DNA of 64,000 nucleotides from Amycolatopsis regifaucium (GTDB taxonomy: Bacteria > Actinomycetota > Actinomycetes > Mycobacteriales > Pseudonocardiaceae): positions 1-64,000 of the forward strand of contig NZ_LQCI01000009.1 of NCBI RefSeq assembly GCF_001613935.1. Reading direction: 5' to 3'. Shown here one piece after another: positions 25,459 to 34,512 of the stretch (position 1 is the first letter of the stretch; the number at the start of each line of letters is the position of its first letter). The translations under genes were made by a program, and so were the position numbers. The notes below the pieces were generated by a model. It was not told the DNA's origin. It was given only the letters and a program-made list of their open reading frames with translations, and did not search any database.

Positions 25459-26490
25459 TCAACGCGCGGCCGTGGTGACCGACGGCGACGAGGCGAGGGG
25501 GACCAGCAGCCGCGCCGCACCGCTGCCGTCCGCGGGCACGGACCAGACGTCGCTTCCCTTCCCGTTCCCGCGCGGCAGGCCGTAGGCGATCGTGTCGTTG
25601 TCGAGCCACACCACCTGATCATCCACACTGCGCGTTTCCGCGAGCGGGGTCTCGCGCATGGTCGCCAGGTCCAGCACATGCTCCCGCCACGGCTGGGCGT
25701 CGCCGTCCGCCACCCGTTTCTTGAACGCGAGTTTCGTGCCGTCCGGCGACAACGACGGACATTCCGCGTTCTCCCGCAGCGTCCGGGCGTTCCAGGCCTC
25801 GTTGTCACCCCGCACCAGATACGTCCGCCCGCCGGTGGCGACCGTGGCGAAGAACATGCGCTCGTCGGCGGCGAAGGTGACACCCCAGTAGTTGACGTCC
25901 TCCCCGCGCTGGGGCACGTCCCCGATCCGCAGCGGGATGCCCTCGATGTTGCTCGACAGCTCGTCGCGCTCCCGGTCCATGATGGCCGTCCGGGTCGAGA
26001 ACGTGCCGGGCTTGGAGTAGGAGTCACCGGTGACGAACGTGGTCCAGCTTCCCATCCGGCCACCGGGTGACAGCTTGGCCCGGTTGGGAATTCCGGGGAC
26101 TTCCACCCGCTTCACCTCGCCGAGCCCGGCATCGACGAACCGGGCGACCGCGCCGGGCCTCGGCGTGGGTTCCTTCGCCAGGCACAGGCCGCGGTCCACG
26201 GCCGTGAAGAACCGCTCGCAAGCCAGTGAACTGATCCGTCGCGCCCCGCCGGGGTCGGAAACGGGGACCGAGGCGACGTTGCCGTACCCCGGCCCCGGTG
26301 CCTCGTTGCGGAACAGCAGCCTCCCCCGCTCCCCCAGCATCACCGGCACCGAGGAATCCACCGCGACCGTCGTGCCGGCCACCTGCCGCTCAGGACTGTT
26401 CGCCTTGGCCTGCACCACGTACACCACCGAGGCGGCGGCGAGTGCGGCGACACCCGCCAGCGCCACGACGAACTTCACCGGAAGCTTCAC
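25459..26490 (-). CDS. Membrane-anchored TolB/WD40-like beta-propeller protein (343 aa)
   Basis: The GTG at 26490 follows AGGAGA. A single N-terminal hydrophobic segment (VKFVVALAGVAALAAASVVYVV, residues 4-25) acts as an anchor or uncleaved signal. The rest repeats four-stranded blade-like units, with ECPSLSPDGTKLAFKKR and VVWLDNDTIAYGLPR near the end, the pattern of TolB-type propellers (SPDG.K.AF). Two cysteine-bearing loops (SLACERF, RGLCLAKE) could form a disulfide. It starts 17 bp after the upstream phosphoesterase stop on the same strand, suggesting co-transcription. The role is probably ligand or protein binding at the cell surface. A longer open frame upstream is antisense-like and unsupported. 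Confidence 0.7.
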   Translation of the reverse strand: MKLPVKFVVALAGVAALAAASVVYVVQAKANSPERQVAGTTVAVDSSVPVMLGERGRLLFRNEAPGPGYGNVASVPVSDPGGARRISSLACERFFTAVDRGLCLAKEPTPRPGAVARFVDAGLGEVKRVEVPGIPNRAKLSPGGRMGSWTTFVTGDSYSKPGTFSTRTAIMDRERDELSSNIEGIPLRIGDVPQRGEDVNYWGVTFAADERMFFATVATGGRTYLVRGDNEAWNARTLRENAECPSLSPDGTKLAFKKRVADGDAQPWREHVLDLATMRETPLAETRSVDDQVVWLDNDTIAYGLPRGNGKGSDVWSVPADGSGAARLLVPLASSPSVTTAAR

Positions 26491-26507
26491 CCTGTCTCCT
26501 TGCCCCG

Positions 26508-28076
26508 TCACCGGCAGCGGAATGGTCCCGCCTTGTCGAGCAGCTCCCCGTTGGTGCCGATGATCTCCCAGGAATAACTCTTTCCCTTGAGCACCAGCTT
26601 CATCACCCCGTGCTTGCCCAGGATCTTCTCGACGCCTTCGCGAGCCTTGTAATCGAGATACAGGCTGTCGCCGCCGATACCGGCGATGACCGACCGCACA
26701 CCGTTGGCCTCGTCGACATGCCCGTTGACATCCAGCGGCTTGGTCCGCTCGTAGTGGTGATCGTGCCCGGCGAACACGACGTCCGCCTTCGCCTTGACCA
26801 ACTCGTTCCACAATGGAGCGATGCTCTTCGCATCTCCGGAGTTCCCGGAATTGAAGCGCGGGTGGTGCCAATATCCGGCGATACAGGACTTCTTGGTCTT
26901 CGCGAGGTCCTTGCGCAGCCACTCGACCTGTTCGGCGCCGCCCCCGTTGTACACCGGGTCCGAGTCGAGCGCGACGAAGTGGAAGGCGCCGACGTCGAAG
27001 CTGTAGTACGGCTTTCCCTTGGGAGCCGCGGTCTTCCCGAAGTATCGTAGGTATCCCGCCAGGTTGTTGTTCCACTCGTGGTTGCCCGGCGTGGGTTTGG
27101 TGATCTTCTTGAACTTGCCCCACGTCTTGTCGTAGTAGGACCGGAACTCCTCGATGGTGCCGTCGACGTATTGGTTGTCGCCGACGGTCAGCACGTATCG
27201 CGGTTTGATCCTGCTCACCAATTCGGCTGTCCGCTGGTGCTCGGACGGCAGCTCGGGCTTGGCGATGTCGCCGGCGAGCGCGATGACGATGCCGTCGGAG
27301 GCCGACGGCCGGGTGGCCGCCTTCACCGGATTGGTCGATCCGGACAGGTTCCCCGCCGCGTCCCGCGCCCGCACCGCGTACTGGAAGTCGAAGCCGGACG
27401 CCAGCGACGTGTCGGTGTAGGACGTCGTCGGGGACCGGCCGATGAGGTTGCCGTTGCGCAGTACCTCGTACTCGACGACACCGACGTTGTCGTTCGCCGG
27501 AGTCCAGCCGAGCGTGATGCTCTCGGTGGTGGACGACGTCTGCCGGAGGCCGGTCGGCACCGATGGCGGCTGGATGTCGCCGTCGCCCGTGCGGACGCCG
27601 TAGACCTCCAGTTCCCACAACGAGTACCCGTACACGGTCGCCCTTGCCGTGCCGAAGATCCGGACGTACCGCGCGGAGGTGTTCAGGCCGGTGAACTCGT
27701 CGAGGCCGCCGTCACTGCCCACGACGCTCTTGACCGGCCGCCAGTTCTGGCCGTCGTCGGAGACCTGGACCTCGTAGTCCTTGGCGTGGGCCGATTCCCA
27801 GAAGACCTTGACCCGGCTGAGGTTCGCGGGTCCGCCGAGGTCGACCGCGATCCACTGTGGATCGCCCTCCAGACTCGCCCAGCGGGTCGTCGAATCACCG
27901 TCGACGGCCAGCGCACCACTGAAGCTCTCGTTCTCGACGGTGGAGGTGGTGGTGCGTTTGCCGACCGACAGCAGTGCTTCCCCCGGCCCGGACGTGGCGC
28001 CGGAAGCGGTCACGGGCTGAGCGAGCAGGACGATCGCCGCGATCGCGGCGATGGCCGGCTTCACCATTCGATTCAC
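26508..28076 (-). CDS. Secreted metallophosphoesterase with discoidin and FN3 domains, copy 1 (522 aa)
   Basis: The GTG at 28076 follows AGGAG at five bases (an ATG nine bases later is the alternative). A signal peptide is followed by an F5/8 type C (discoidin) domain (~35-165; TTRWASLEGDPQWIAVDLGG), a fibronectin type III domain (~170-255; PTGLRQTSS, YAVRARDAAGNLSG) and a calcineurin-like phosphoesterase: ALAGDIAKPE, LTVGDNQYVDG, PGNHEW, GYWHHPRF and FAGHDHHYERT carry the metal-binding Asp, Asn and His residues. Purple-acid-phosphatase-like enzymes hydrolyse phosphomonoesters; the discoidin part probably binds surface glycans. The next gene upstream is its close paralogue. Confidence 0.9.
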   Translation of the reverse strand: MNRMVKPAIAAIAAIVLLAQPVTASGATSGPGEALLSVGKRTTTSTVENESFSGALAVDGDSTTRWASLEGDPQWIAVDLGGPANLSRVKVFWESAHAKDYEVQVSDDGQNWRPVKSVVGSDGGLDEFTGLNTSARYVRIFGTARATVYGYSLWELEVYGVRTGDGDIQPPSVPTGLRQTSSTTESITLGWTPANDNVGVVEYEVLRNGNLIGRSPTTSYTDTSLASGFDFQYAVRARDAAGNLSGSTNPVKAATRPSASDGIVIALAGDIAKPELPSEHQRTAELVSRIKPRYVLTVGDNQYVDGTIEEFRSYYDKTWGKFKKITKPTPGNHEWNNNLAGYLRYFGKTAAPKGKPYYSFDVGAFHFVALDSDPVYNGGGAEQVEWLRKDLAKTKKSCIAGYWHHPRFNSGNSGDAKSIAPLWNELVKAKADVVFAGHDHHYERTKPLDVNGHVDEANGVRSVIAGIGGDSLYLDYKAREGVEKILGKHGVMKLVLKGKSYSWEIIGTNGELLDKAGPFRCR

Positions 28077-28120
28077 CTGTACTCCTGGATGGGGCTTACG
28101 CCGTCGTGGACAACAGACCG

Positions 28121-28148
28121 GGTCCGGTGCCGCGGACGGCACCGGACC
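28121..28148 (-). terminator. Hairpin terminator between the two phosphoesterase genes
   Basis: The 12-base arms GGTCCGGTGCCG and CGGCACCGGACC surround the loop CGGA, just downstream of the stop of the 28157-29725 gene. A GC-rich perfect stem with no U-tract is typical of actinobacterial terminators. It should separate the transcription of the two paralogues. Confidence 0.75.
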
Positions 28149-28156
28149 ACGGGTGA

Positions 28157-29725
28157 TCAGCGGCAGGTGTACGGGCCCGCCTTGTCGAGCACATTCCCGT
28201 TCGTGTCGTGGATCTCCCAGGAGTAGGACTTCCCGTTCAGCATCAGCTTCATCACCCCGTGCTTGGCGAGGATCTTCTCGACCCCTTCGCGTGCCCGGTA
28301 GTCGCTGTAGAGGTAGTCGCCGCCGATACCGGCGATGACCGACCGCACACCGTTGGCCTCGTCGACATGCCCGTTCACATCCAGCGGCTTCGTCCGCTCG
28401 TAGTGATGGTCGTGCCCGGCGATCACCATGTCCGCCTTCGCCGCGGCCATCTCGTTCCACAGCGGCGCCATCTGCTTCTTGTCACCGGAGTTGCCCGAGT
28501 TGAAACGCGGATGGTGCCAGTACCCGATGACGCAGGACTTGGTGTTCTTCGCCAGGTCGTTGCGCAGCCAGGTCACCTGTTCGGAACCACCGCCGGTGTA
28601 GACCGGGTTCGAGTCCATCGCGACGAAGTGGAAATCACCGATGTCGTAGCTGTAGTACGGCAAGCCCTGCGGGTACGCGATCGCGCCGAAGTACTCCTTG
28701 TAGCCCCTGAGCTGGTCGTCCCATTCGTGGTTTCCCGTCGTGGGCTTGGTGATGCTCTTGAACTTGCCCCAGGTCTTGTCGTAGTGGGAGCGATACTCGG
28801 AGATGGTGCCCTTGTGGTACTGGTTGTCGCCGACGGTCAGCACGTACCGCGGGTTGATCCTGGCGACCTGGTTCGCCGTTCCTTGGTGGGTGGAGAAGAG
28901 TTCGGGGTTGGCGATGTCGCCCGCGAGCGCGAGGGTGACGGGGCCGGTGCCGCCGGGCTGGGTCGCGGCCCTGATCAGCGGACTCGCCGCGGAGACGTTG
29001 CCCGCCGCGTCCCGTGCCCGCACGGAGTAGCCGAATTCCACTCCGGACGCCAGGCCACTGTCGGTGTAGGTGGTCGTCGCGGTGGTGCCGACGACGTTCC
29101 CGTCGCGGAGCACCTCGTATCCGGTGACCCCGATGTTGTCCGTGGACGCGGTCCAGCGAAGGGTGACACTGTCCACGGTGGTCGCCGTCGCGGCGAGTCC
29201 CGTGGGCACGGTCGGCGCCTGGGTGTCGCCGCCGCCGACGAAGTCACCGTAGATTTCCAGTTCCCACAGTGAATAGCCGTAGGTCGTGCCGCGGGCCGTA
29301 CCGTGCACACGGATGTGGCGCGCGGACGCGTTGAGGCCGAGATGCTCGTCGATGCCGCCGTCACCGCCGACCACCGACTTGAGGTCCGTCCAGGTCCTGC
29401 CGTCGGCCGAGCCCTGGATCTTGTAGGTCTTGGCGTAGGCGGCTTCCCAGTTCAGTTTGACCTTGGTGACGGTCGCGGTACCGCCGAGGTCGACGGCGAT
29501 CCACTGCGGATCGACCCCCTCCTCGCTCGCCCACCGGGTCGTCGTACTGCCGTCGACGACGTTGCCGCCCTCGAAACCGGTGCCCTCGATCGACGAGGTC
29601 GTGGTCGGTCTCCCGGCGGACAGCAGGGATTCCGCTTGCGCGGCGGTACCTGAAGAGATGAGTGTCTGTCCCAGCAGGACCAGAGCCGCCACCGCGACCC
29701 CGGCCAGGGGTGTTCTCCGTTTCAT
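28157..29725 (-). CDS. Secreted metallophosphoesterase with discoidin and FN3 domains, copy 2 (522 aa)
   Basis: This gene has the same length and domain order as the gene at 26508-28076: signal peptide (MKRRTPLAGVAVAALVLLGQ), discoidin domain (VDPQWIAVDLGG), FN3 (VPTGLAATATTVDSVTLRW) and phosphoesterase with LALAGDIANPE, LTVGDNQYHKG, TGNHEW, GYWHHPRF and IAGHDHHYERT. Long stretches of the catalytic domain are identical between copies while signal peptides and linkers differ, so the pair arose by tandem duplication and has since diverged. It is the first gene of the minus-strand group, with a palindromic candidate operator upstream. The two are likely separately controlled, given the terminator between them. 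Confidence 0.9.
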   Translation of the reverse strand: MKRRTPLAGVAVAALVLLGQTLISSGTAAQAESLLSAGRPTTTSSIEGTGFEGGNVVDGSTTTRWASEEGVDPQWIAVDLGGTATVTKVKLNWEAAYAKTYKIQGSADGRTWTDLKSVVGGDGGIDEHLGLNASARHIRVHGTARGTTYGYSLWELEIYGDFVGGGDTQAPTVPTGLAATATTVDSVTLRWTASTDNIGVTGYEVLRDGNVVGTTATTTYTDSGLASGVEFGYSVRARDAAGNVSAASPLIRAATQPGGTGPVTLALAGDIANPELFSTHQGTANQVARINPRYVLTVGDNQYHKGTISEYRSHYDKTWGKFKSITKPTTGNHEWDDQLRGYKEYFGAIAYPQGLPYYSYDIGDFHFVAMDSNPVYTGGGSEQVTWLRNDLAKNTKSCVIGYWHHPRFNSGNSGDKKQMAPLWNEMAAAKADMVIAGHDHHYERTKPLDVNGHVDEANGVRSVIAGIGGDYLYSDYRAREGVEKILAKHGVMKLMLNGKSYSWEIHDTNGNVLDKAGPYTCR

Positions 29726-29794
29726 GCGAACTCCTCGACGTTGCGGAGTCGGCGAGTACCGGCGGTGGGCGGCGTCGTCAGCCGGAGTCGCTTT

Positions 29795-29815
29795 CGTTAA
29801 GTAAGTTTCCTAACG
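29795..29815. promoter_or_regulatory. Candidate operator upstream of the phosphoesterase gene
   Basis: CGTTAAGTAAGTTTCCTAACG is an imperfect inverted repeat (CGTTARG...CYTAACG) in the divergent region between the phosphoesterase and PucR-type genes, 70 bp before the phosphoesterase start. AT-rich bases beside it may include promoter elements. The regulator is not identified. Confidence 0.45.
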
Positions 29816-29897
29816 ATTGGAGTGTAAAAGGTTCTTAAACTCACAGTCAACGGGTGAACGCGTCCGGTCCGGCACCATTTGATGGCAAGGTCGCGGC

Positions 29898-31436
29898 ATG
29901 GTGACGCTGGATCGGCTCGTGAACGTCCTGGGTGGCTACGGGGCGCGGCTGTGGTGCTGCCCGGTATCGCGCGAGGTGGCGTTGCGCGACGTGGTGATGC
30001 ACGACGCCGCCGATCCGCGTGCCCTGCGCGGGGACGTCTACCTCGCCGTCGGGACGGACTCCGTCACGGCGGCCGTCGACCTGGCCGCGGCGGCACAGGC
30101 ATCGGTCGTCCTGGTCCGCGGGTCCGCACCTCCGGCTCCGGAGGCGGCCGAACGCGCGGAGCGCGGCGGTGTCGCGGTACTGCTGGTCGAACCGGACGTG
30201 TCGTGGGGCCAGCTCGCCGGCGTGGTCTACGGGCTCGTCCTGGAAGGTCGCGAGACCGAGTCGGGCCGCGGACCGACCGACCTGTTCGCGCTGGCCGACA
30301 GCCTGGCGGACGCACTCGGCAGCGCGGTGACCATCGAAGACCGGCTCTCCCGGATCCTGGCCTATTCCAGCCGTCAGCACCTCGCCGACCGGGCGCGACT
30401 GGAGACGATCCTCGGCAGGCGCGTCCCCGAGCCGGTCCGCGAGCTGTTCGAGCGGCGCGGCGTCTTCGGGCACCTCGCCGCATCCGACGAGCCGCTGTTC
30501 GTCGAGGCCGCCCCTGAACACGGGTTGACCGGGCGCATGGTCGTCGCGGTCCGCGCGGGCCGGGAGCTGCTGGGCTCGATCTGGGTGGAATGCGACCGGC
30601 CCCTGACCGACGCCCGACGCACGGTGCTGCGGGACAGTTCGCGCACGGTGGGCCTGCACCTGCTGCGCTCCCGGGCGAGCGCGGATCTGGAGCGGCAGGT
30701 CGAATCCGATCTGGTGATCCGGCTGGTGGAGGGCACCCCGGACGCCGCGGCCGTGCTCAGCAGGCTCGGCCTCCCGCCCGGCCGGTTCCGGGTGATCGCG
30801 CTGCAGGCCCATATCGGCGACGAACGCCATGCCGCGCTCCTGCTCGCGTTCGAGCGGGCGACCACCGGTTTCGGCTGGTCGCGCGCGGGCCGCAGCACGT
30901 TGTTCAGCAACACCGTCTACACCGTCCTGCCCGGGGACGACGTCGAGGCGGCCAGGGCGTGGGTCGGTTCGATCCACGAGGCGCTACCCCGGCAGGTGAC
31001 GATGTCGGCCGGGGTCGGGGCGGGCGCGACGTCCGCGGAGCTGCCAGCCAGCAGGCGGGAAGCCGACGAATGTCTCGCGCTGCACGACGTACGGCCGGCC
31101 ACGAAATCCGCGATCGTCTACGACGAAGCCTGGGACGACATCCTGGTCCAACGGCTGCGGGCTGCCGCGGCGTCCGGCCGGGCACCGGCTCGCGGCCCGA
31201 TCACCGAGCTGCGGCGGCACGACAGCGCGAACGGCACCGGCTACGTCGCGACGCTGCGAGCGTGGCTCGAGGCACAAGGGGATCTCGGCGAGGCGGCCGA
31301 GCGGCTGGACGTGCATCCCAACACGATCCGCTACCGGCTCCGGAAGATGGCCGAGGTGACCGAACTCGGGCTCGACCAGCCCGCGAAGCGGCTGGCGATG
31401 ATCATCGAGCTCGCCGTATCCGCTCCCGCCACTTGA
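29898..31436 (+). CDS. PucR-family transcriptional regulator (512 aa)
   Basis: The C-terminus AERLDVHPNTIRYRLRKMAE (~471-490) is the PucR helix-turn-helix (HTH_30). Before it lies a GGDEF-like domain of the CdaR type (~280-400), and the N-terminal ~130 residues (ALRDVVMHD, ADPRALRGDVYLAVG) are a PucR ligand-sensing domain. These regulators usually activate adjacent catabolic genes for purines, amino acids or amides. The gene is followed 108 bp later by a D-amino-acid-dehydrogenase-like gene on the same strand, with an inverted repeat in the gap, so that gene is the probable target. Confidence 0.88.
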   Translation: MVTLDRLVNVLGGYGARLWCCPVSREVALRDVVMHDAADPRALRGDVYLAVGTDSVTAAVDLAAAAQASVVLVRGSAPPAPEAAERAERGGVAVLLVEPDVSWGQLAGVVYGLVLEGRETESGRGPTDLFALADSLADALGSAVTIEDRLSRILAYSSRQHLADRARLETILGRRVPEPVRELFERRGVFGHLAASDEPLFVEAAPEHGLTGRMVVAVRAGRELLGSIWVECDRPLTDARRTVLRDSSRTVGLHLLRSRASADLERQVESDLVIRLVEGTPDAAAVLSRLGLPPGRFRVIALQAHIGDERHAALLLAFERATTGFGWSRAGRSTLFSNTVYTVLPGDDVEAARAWVGSIHEALPRQVTMSAGVGAGATSAELPASRREADECLALHDVRPATKSAIVYDEAWDDILVQRLRAAAASGRAPARGPITELRRHDSANGTGYVATLRAWLEAQGDLGEAAERLDVHPNTIRYRLRKMAEVTELGLDQPAKRLAMIIELAVSAPAT

Positions 31437-31459
31437 CCGTTTTCACCAAAAAGACGTGA

Positions 31460-31477
31460 CCGGTTTGTCGGAACCGG
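31460..31477. promoter_or_regulatory. Inverted repeat before the DadA-like gene, candidate PucR site
   Basis: CCGGTTTGTCGGAACCGG has perfect six-base arms with a six-base spacer and lies 68 bp before the start of the DadA-like gene, immediately after the PucR gene. A related half (CCGGACAA) follows. Binding by the PucR protein is inferred from position. Confidence 0.45.
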
Positions 31478-31544
31478 ACAATCTCCGCCGTGCGGATCCG
31501 AGCCATCCTGACCGCGACAGCACACTCAGGCGGCGGAGGAATTC

Positions 31545-32807
31545 ATGGGCGAGCTCTACCGGATCGACGGTGGCCCGCGGTCGGCGATCGTGATCGGCGC
31601 GGGCGTGGTGGGCCTGTCGACCGCGTGGTTCCTGCAGGACCGCGGGGTCGACGTCACGGTCTTGGATCGTGAGGGCATCGCGGCGGGCGCGTCGTGGGGC
31701 AACGCCGGCTGGCTCTCCCCCGGCCTCGCGATCCCGCTCAACGAACCCGGTGTCCTGCGCTACGGACTGCGGACACTGCTGGACCGGCAGGCCCCGTTGC
31801 ACGTTCCGCCGTCCCCCGATCCCCGGCTGTGGTCGTTCCTCGCCCGGTTCGCCGCGAACTGCACCAGCCGCTCGTGGACTGGCGCGGCGGAGGCGAACTC
31901 GCCGCTGAACGAGGAATGCCTGGAGGCGTTCGACGTCCTCACCGCGAACGGGGTGGACGCCCCGACCATCGAAGCGCCGATCACCGCGGCGTTCGAGACC
32001 CCCGAGCAGGCCGCGGGGCTGATCACCGAACTGCGGCGCATCGAGGAAACCGGACAGGACATCTCCTACACCCGGCTCACCGCGGCCGATCTCGCCGAAC
32101 GCTTCCCCCAGGCCACCGCGAGGCTCGGCGCCGGTGTCCGGATCGAGGGGCAGCGTTACGTGGACCCGGGCCGGTTCGTCGAGTCGCTGGCACGGGCGGT
32201 GGTCGGCCGCGGTGGCACGATCCGCCACAAGTTCGAAGTCGCGTCCCTGCGCGCGCACCGCCACGCACTGAGCGTGCGCTCGAAGACGGGTCAGACGGTG
32301 AACGCCAACGCGGTCGTACTCGCCACCGGAGCCTGGCTTGGCGACCTGGGCCGGAAGTGGGGCGTCAAGGTCCCCGTCCGCGCCGGACGCGGCTACTCCT
32401 TCACCGTGCCGACCGACCGACCGGTGCCGGGTCCGCTCTACCTGCCGGACATCCGCGTGGCGTGCACGCCGTACCGGGAAGGTCTTCGCGTGGCCGGCAC
32501 GATGGAGTTCCGGAAGCCGGACGCGCCACCGGATCCGGCGCGCATCGCCGCGATCATCGCCTCGGCACGGCCGTTCCTCACCGGCCTGGACTGGGACCGG
32601 CGCACCGACGAATGGGTCGGCTCCCGTCCGGTCACCCCCGACGGACGGCACGTGATCGGCGCGACGGGCACCCCCGGGCTCTACGTCGCGGGCGGGCACG
32701 GGATGTGGGGCCTCACCCACGGCCCGATCACCGGACGCCTCCTCGCCGAGCACATCACCACCGGCAAACAACCCGAAGCCTTGCGGCCTTTCGACCCCCT
32801 TCGCTGA
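31545..32807 (+). CDS. D-amino-acid dehydrogenase-like FAD oxidoreductase (420 aa)
   Basis: The FAD-binding motif VIGAGVVGLSTAWFLQDRG (residues 16-34) is followed by the family signature GASWGNAGWLSPGLAIPL. The C-terminus has VGSRPVTPDGRHVIGAT and GLYVAGGHGMWGLTHGP, as in DadA-type enzymes that oxidise D-amino acids to 2-oxo acids and pass electrons to the respiratory chain. GGCGGAGGAA precedes the ATG. Control by the adjacent PucR regulator is likely. Sarcosine or other glycine-derivative oxidases have a similar fold, so the exact substrate is uncertain. Confidence 0.87.
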   Translation: MGELYRIDGGPRSAIVIGAGVVGLSTAWFLQDRGVDVTVLDREGIAAGASWGNAGWLSPGLAIPLNEPGVLRYGLRTLLDRQAPLHVPPSPDPRLWSFLARFAANCTSRSWTGAAEANSPLNEECLEAFDVLTANGVDAPTIEAPITAAFETPEQAAGLITELRRIEETGQDISYTRLTAADLAERFPQATARLGAGVRIEGQRYVDPGRFVESLARAVVGRGGTIRHKFEVASLRAHRHALSVRSKTGQTVNANAVVLATGAWLGDLGRKWGVKVPVRAGRGYSFTVPTDRPVPGPLYLPDIRVACTPYREGLRVAGTMEFRKPDAPPDPARIAAIIASARPFLTGLDWDRRTDEWVGSRPVTPDGRHVIGATGTPGLYVAGGHGMWGLTHGPITGRLLAEHITTGKQPEALRPFDPLR

Positions 32808-32813
32808 GTTCGG

Positions 32814-32990
32814 ATGACGATGCTCCCAGACGAGGAAACCCCACCGGCCGATCAGTCCGAAGTGGACCGGCTCCGCGCCGAGATCGCTCTGCTGCGCGCC
32901 GAGAAGGACCTGCTGCTCAAGGCAGCGATCGGCTTCGCCGCCGACGCGGGCGCCCTCCGGCAGCCGGACGGTGGTCGTGAGTGGCAGTGA
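32814..32990 (+). CDS. Small coiled-coil protein (58 aa)
   Basis: An ATG six bases after the stop of the DadA-like gene opens a frame with a leucine-zipper-like helix, VDRLRAEIALLRAEKDLLLK (residues 17-36), and a short polar tail ending at TGA 32990. The helix resembles the C-terminal zipper of IS3-type OrfA proteins, but no transposase, second frame or terminal repeat is nearby. It may be a genuine small partner of the dehydrogenase or a relic. Too short for firm assignment. Confidence 0.5.
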   Translation: MTMLPDEETPPADQSEVDRLRAEIALLRAEKDLLLKAAIGFAADAGALRQPDGGREWQ

Positions 32991-33005
32991 GGGTCGGTCA
33001 AGAAG

Positions 33006-34511
33006 TCAACGACCGCGGAAACGGGCGGCCAGCGCGGCGATCGGTGACCGTCGCGCCCGTACCGGCAGCCGGCCTGAAGTGATGTCCGCCAACAGGGTCG
33101 CGACGGTTTCCCCCGCACAGGTGCGGTTCGTGCCGATGCCACCCGATGGACCGCGTTTGATCCAGCCGACCACGTAGGCACCGCTCCGGTCGTCGACGCG
33201 GCCCGCGGTGTTCGGAATCGTGCCGCGGGCTTCGTCGAACGGCAGGCCCGGCACCGGTGTTCCGCGATAGCCGACCGCGCGCACGACCTGCCCGGCGGCC
33301 ATCTCGACCGGCCCATCCGGACCGGTGACCCGGAGGCCGCGCACCTGCGTGTCACCGAGGATCTCGGTGGGAGTGGAGTGGAAGCGCAGGACGATCCGGC
33401 GTGCGTCCGCGACCGGTGGCGCGGTCCAGTCGACGGTCTCGCGGCCGAGTCCGCGCAGCAGCTTCGCTTTTCCGGTGCCGTCCTCGATCGCGGCCGTGGT
33501 GCGGGGATCCGCGTCGTCGACGACGAGCGGCACGCCGGCGCGTTGTGCCAGCGCGAGCAGTTCCGGCGAGGTGTAGGCGGCGTCCTCCGGCCCGCGCCGG
33601 GCGAGCAGGACGACCTCGCGAACCTTGCTTGTCCGCAACCGTTCCAGCGCGTGCGCGGCGATCGTGGTGTCCGCCAGCGCGGCGGGATCGGCGGTGAGGA
33701 TCCGGGCCACGTCCAGTGCGACGTTGCCGGTGCCGACCAGTACGACTCGTTCCGCGGACAGCTCCACCGCGTTCGCGGGCACGTCCGGATGGCCGTTGTA
33801 CCAGCCGACGACGGTGGTCGCGGGGATACTTCCCGGCAGGTCCTCGCCGTCCAGGCCGAGGCCGCGTGCGGAGGAGGCTCCGACGGCGTAGATCACCGCG
33901 TCGTGGCGCTCGGCGAGTTCGTCGACGGTGACGTCGCGTCCGACCTCGGTGCCCAGTCGCATTCGCAGCCGCGGATGCTCGTGGAAGCGCGAGAAGGCTT
34001 CGCCGATCCGTTTCGTGGCAGGGTGATCCGGGGCGACACCGAAGCGGACGAGCCCGCCCGCGACCGGCAAGCGGTCGATCAGGGTGACCCGCGCGTTCGT
34101 GTGCAGGAGCAGATCCTCGACGGCGTACATACCGGCCGGGCCGGTGCCGACGACGGCGATGTCCGGCGGCGCGAAGTCGCTCGGGATCGCGCGGTCGAAC
34201 GTCGGAGCGCTCCAACGGTGGAAGTTCGGCGCGGGGTCGGCCGACGCCACGAACTCGCGGTCGGCGTAGTACTGCGCGTTGAGCCCCTCGTAGACCCGCA
34301 GCGGCCCGGTCAGCAGGTCGACCGGGAAGATCGCGTCCACCGGGCAGGCGTCCGCGCACGCCCCGCAGTCGATGCACGTGGCCGGATCGACGTAGAGCAT
34401 CTCCGTGGTGCCGAAATCGGGCTCGTCCGGCGTCGGGTGGATGCAGTTGACCGGGCAGACCGACACGCAGGTGGCGTCGTTGCAGCAGGTCTGAGTGATC
34501 GCGAAGGCCAT
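33006..34511 (-). CDS. fprB: FprB-like ferredoxin/NADPH reductase fusion (501 aa)
   Basis: The N-terminal ~70 residues are a two-cluster ferredoxin (CCNDATCVSVCPVNCIHP and CIDCGACADACPVDAI). The rest is an adrenodoxin-reductase-type flavoprotein: FAD motif VVGTGPAGMYAVEDLL (~118-133), NADP motif VLVGTGNVALDVARIL (~265-280), and the C-terminal GWIKRGPSGGIGTNR signature. It moves electrons from NADPH through FAD to iron-sulphur clusters and on to a partner. The ATG is one base after the stop of the AurF-type oxygenase, so they form an operon in which this protein is the likely electron donor. Mycobacterial FprB has the same architecture. Confidence 0.92.
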   Translation of the reverse strand: MAFAITQTCCNDATCVSVCPVNCIHPTPDEPDFGTTEMLYVDPATCIDCGACADACPVDAIFPVDLLTGPLRVYEGLNAQYYADREFVASADPAPNFHRWSAPTFDRAIPSDFAPPDIAVVGTGPAGMYAVEDLLLHTNARVTLIDRLPVAGGLVRFGVAPDHPATKRIGEAFSRFHEHPRLRMRLGTEVGRDVTVDELAERHDAVIYAVGASSARGLGLDGEDLPGSIPATTVVGWYNGHPDVPANAVELSAERVVLVGTGNVALDVARILTADPAALADTTIAAHALERLRTSKVREVVLLARRGPEDAAYTSPELLALAQRAGVPLVVDDADPRTTAAIEDGTGKAKLLRGLGRETVDWTAPPVADARRIVLRFHSTPTEILGDTQVRGLRVTGPDGPVEMAAGQVVRAVGYRGTPVPGLPFDEARGTIPNTAGRVDDRSGAYVVGWIKRGPSGGIGTNRTCAGETVATLLADITSGRLPVRARRSPIAALAARFRGR

Positions 34512-34512
34512 G

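Noticed and set aside
26508..29725. One fused double phosphoesterase gene
   Set aside because: Each copy has its own signal peptide, ribosome-binding site and stop, with a terminator between them.
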